DNA of 40,561 bases from Gammaproteobacteria bacterium. Its GTDB lineage: Bacteria > Pseudomonadota > Gammaproteobacteria > Ga0077536. Location of the stretch: positions 1-40,561 of the forward strand of contig JAIEQK010000031.1 in the NCBI GenBank assembly GCA_019747795.1. Direction: 5' to 3'. A model generated the notes under the pieces. That model was not told the DNA's origin. It worked only from the letters and a program-made list of their open reading frames with translations, and searched no databases. Shown piece after piece: positions 39,510 to 40,561 of this stretch. A program made the translations under genes and the position numbers. Positions within the stretch are counted from its first letter, which is position 1, and each line of letters begins with the position of its first letter.

Positions 39510-39833
39510 ATGCGATCGATATACTGGATCAAGCCTGGAGCGTTGCCGGGCGACATACTGGCCTCGTTGCCGCCTGACGTGGCCTCGGCCGAGGATGTCC
39601 GGCTGTTCCGCTGGGAGGGAAGGCCCGCGGTTGTCATCGTGCCGTCGGGCGTCTCCGCGCCGGCGCCCGAGAGCTCTATGCTGGCTTGGGTTTCGAACGA
39701 TGCCGGGTCGAGCTGGATCCCTGTAGCGCCGAACGAGATCGGACGGGACGCCGCGCGAGGATACGCCGAGCCAATCGCTGTCTCTTCTATGCGGGAGCTG
39801 TTGAGCATCTCGAGCCCGTCGCGAGACGCATAA
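39510..39833 (+). CDS. Small unknown protein with very strong ribosome-binding site
   Basis: 107 residues. GGAGGT lies 8 nt before the ATG, which supports this strand over the open minus-strand frame across the same bases. It starts MRSIYWIKPGALPGDILASL and has a beta-rich middle (VRLFRWEGRPAVVIVPS, MLAWVSNDAGSSWIPVA). No known family or membrane helix. More GC-rich than the element genes to its left, so it may belong to a different segment. Confidence 0.55.
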   Translation: MRSIYWIKPGALPGDILASLPPDVASAEDVRLFRWEGRPAVVIVPSGVSAPAPESSMLAWVSNDAGSSWIPVAPNEIGRDAARGYAEPIAVSSMRELLSISSPSRDA

Positions 39834-39978
39834 CGCACCCCACGAATGTTGGCGCCGCCCCAAACATGCGGTGCCGCGTATCGTGGCAGCCCTTGCACGC
39901 GACTTTCTCAAGTGCAGCCTCGTGGGTTTTCGGCAGCCAGCGGGGCTGCTTGCACTCCTCGAGCCCCGTACACTCCAC
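39787..39978 (-). CDS. Doubtful small Cys-rich frame with CxxCH
   Basis: 63 residues from a GTG; the frame is open a little further upstream to a TAA. It contains ACKGCH followed by DTRHRMFGAAPTFVG, reminiscent of the haem-binding start of small class I cytochromes, plus ECTGLEECK. There is no signal peptide or clear Met ligand. It overlaps the 3' end of the plus-strand gene by 47 bp. It could be a remnant of a cytochrome c gene or chance. Listed for completeness. Confidence 0.25.
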   Translation of the reverse strand: MECTGLEECKQPRWLPKTHEAALEKVACKGCHDTRHRMFGAAPTFVGCVMRLATGSRCSTAPA

Positions 39979-40056
39979 TACGCCGCCGACGAAGCCCCGG
40001 ACGCGAGCGTGCGCCGCCGGCGACGCGAGTTAGGAAGCGAAGTCCGGGTACGCAAG

Positions 40057-40486
40057 CTAGGTCCACTCAAGTTGCCCGTCGAACAGAACCCTCACGCCCA
40101 CCGCCAGCCGCAGGAACAGCAGGCCGTCGTCGGCCCGCCCCTTGTCGAGCTCGAGCTCGATCTGGCCGGATGGCCCCTCCGTGGCCCAGTCGGGATTAGG
40201 CTTCCCGCGGGGTTCCTCAATGGACTGCGGCTCGTCAGGGAGCGGCTGCTCGAACGCCCCCTCAATCACCTGCGAGCGCGCGCCGAGCGCGTCGGCCGCG
40301 ACTACGTCGCCGGTCGCAGGGCGTGCGGTCGATCAGCGCCCCGCCGTCGGAGCACGCGCCCCGGTGCTCCAAGCCGCCGATCATGGCACCCACCAGCGCG
40401 TCGACCACTAGCGCCTCGCCGTCCGAAGGTCGATACATGCCGCTCATGTCTTCAGACCCGCCCTGGCCGCGCAGGAGCTCGCTCAC
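40057..40486 (-). pseudogene. Frameshifted unknown gene near the right edge
   Basis: Two adjacent minus-strand frames seem to be one protein. The first runs from GTG 40486 (MSELLRGQGGSEDMSGMYRP) to a stop at 40262. The second is open from 40332 to the stop at 40057 (IEGAFEQPLPDEPQSIEEP ... RADDGLLFLRLAVGVRVLFD). A single-base shift somewhere in 40262-40332 would join them at about 142 residues. The GTG overlaps the stop of another frame upstream (GTGA). Family not recognised. Either a real pseudogene or a sequence error close to the end of the sequence. Confidence 0.4.
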
Positions 40487-40561
40487 AGTGCCGCGGGCCG
40501 CAAGCCCTTGGGGGCGATGTTGGCCGCGCGCCCAACCTCACTCACCTCGCTAGGTAGGAGC
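40483..40561 (-). CDS. 3' fragment of a minus-strand gene at the window edge
   Basis: Open from the window edge to TGA at 40483-40485, ending VGRAANIAPKGLRPAAL. The stop overlaps the GTG of the next gene (GTGA), which is the usual arrangement of coupled genes. Only 25 codons are visible, so no identity is offered. Confidence 0.35.
   Translation of the reverse strand, partial: LLPSEVSEVGRAANIAPKGLRPAAL

Noticed and set aside
39416-39898. 160-residue minus-strand frame opposite the 107-residue gene
   Set aside because: The plus strand has a perfect GGAGGT before its ATG; the minus frame has no comparable signal.
39871-40557. 228-residue plus-strand open frame
   Set aside because: Arg/Pro-rich translation typical of the shadow of a GC-rich gene on the other strand, no ribosome-binding site; the minus-strand frames look more protein-like.

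Overview
The window looks like a chromosomal segment of a GC-rich gammaproteobacterium. The evidence is a replication-origin block (dnaA, dnaN, recF, gyrB with rpmH, rnpA, yidC, mnmE), gammaproteobacterial-style gyrB and bio/cox clusters, and a sigma-32 gene. I cannot name a genus. No rRNA, tRNA or CRISPR array was seen.

Layout. (1) 1-3133: the end of an ABC exporter operon (ATPase C-terminus, ABC-2 permease, GldG-like protein) running into mutM. (2) 3151-3211: a large perfect palindrome between convergent genes. (3) 3223-9052, minus strand: a secreted gamma-glutamyltransferase, a 2[4Fe-4S] ferredoxin, coaD, rsmD and a pair of M16 peptidases, with a second long palindrome at 5782-5830. (4) 9183-11143, plus: ftsY and rpoH (ftsE/ftsX are not between them), with a perfect CIRCE element in front of rpoH. 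(5) 11147-19632: an aa3 cytochrome c oxidase locus made of structural subunits (ctaC, ctaD, ctaE), copper assembly (ctaG), a 40-residue membrane protein, SURF1, a Sco-like thiol protein and haem O/A synthases. A DUF2909 protein is encoded divergently inside it. (6) 19796-24060, minus: DUF2244 and bioB-bioF-bioC-bioD, with comF divergent. (7) 24832-34859: origin block, gyrB-recF-dnaN-dnaA on minus and rpmH-rnpA-yidC-mnmE on plus. DnaA boxes lie on both sides of dnaA. yidD is missing and rnpA has no ordinary start codon.

(8) From 34842 to at least 39192 lies an integrated element. It begins exactly at the 3' end of mnmE, the site used by SGI1-type islands. It carries a P4-type tyrosine integrase, a zinc-ribbon membrane protein, an unknown protein, AlpA, a winged-helix Rep-like protein with palindromic iteron-like repeats, and a PC4/p15-type ssDNA-binding protein. 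Base composition and codon use are visibly less GC-rich than the flanks. This looks like a small integrative element or phage satellite, with two unrecognised genes as likely cargo. The right-hand attachment site is not visible. The last ~1 kb (39510-40561) returns to high GC and holds an unknown small gene plus a frameshifted minus-strand gene; it may be more of the element or another element.
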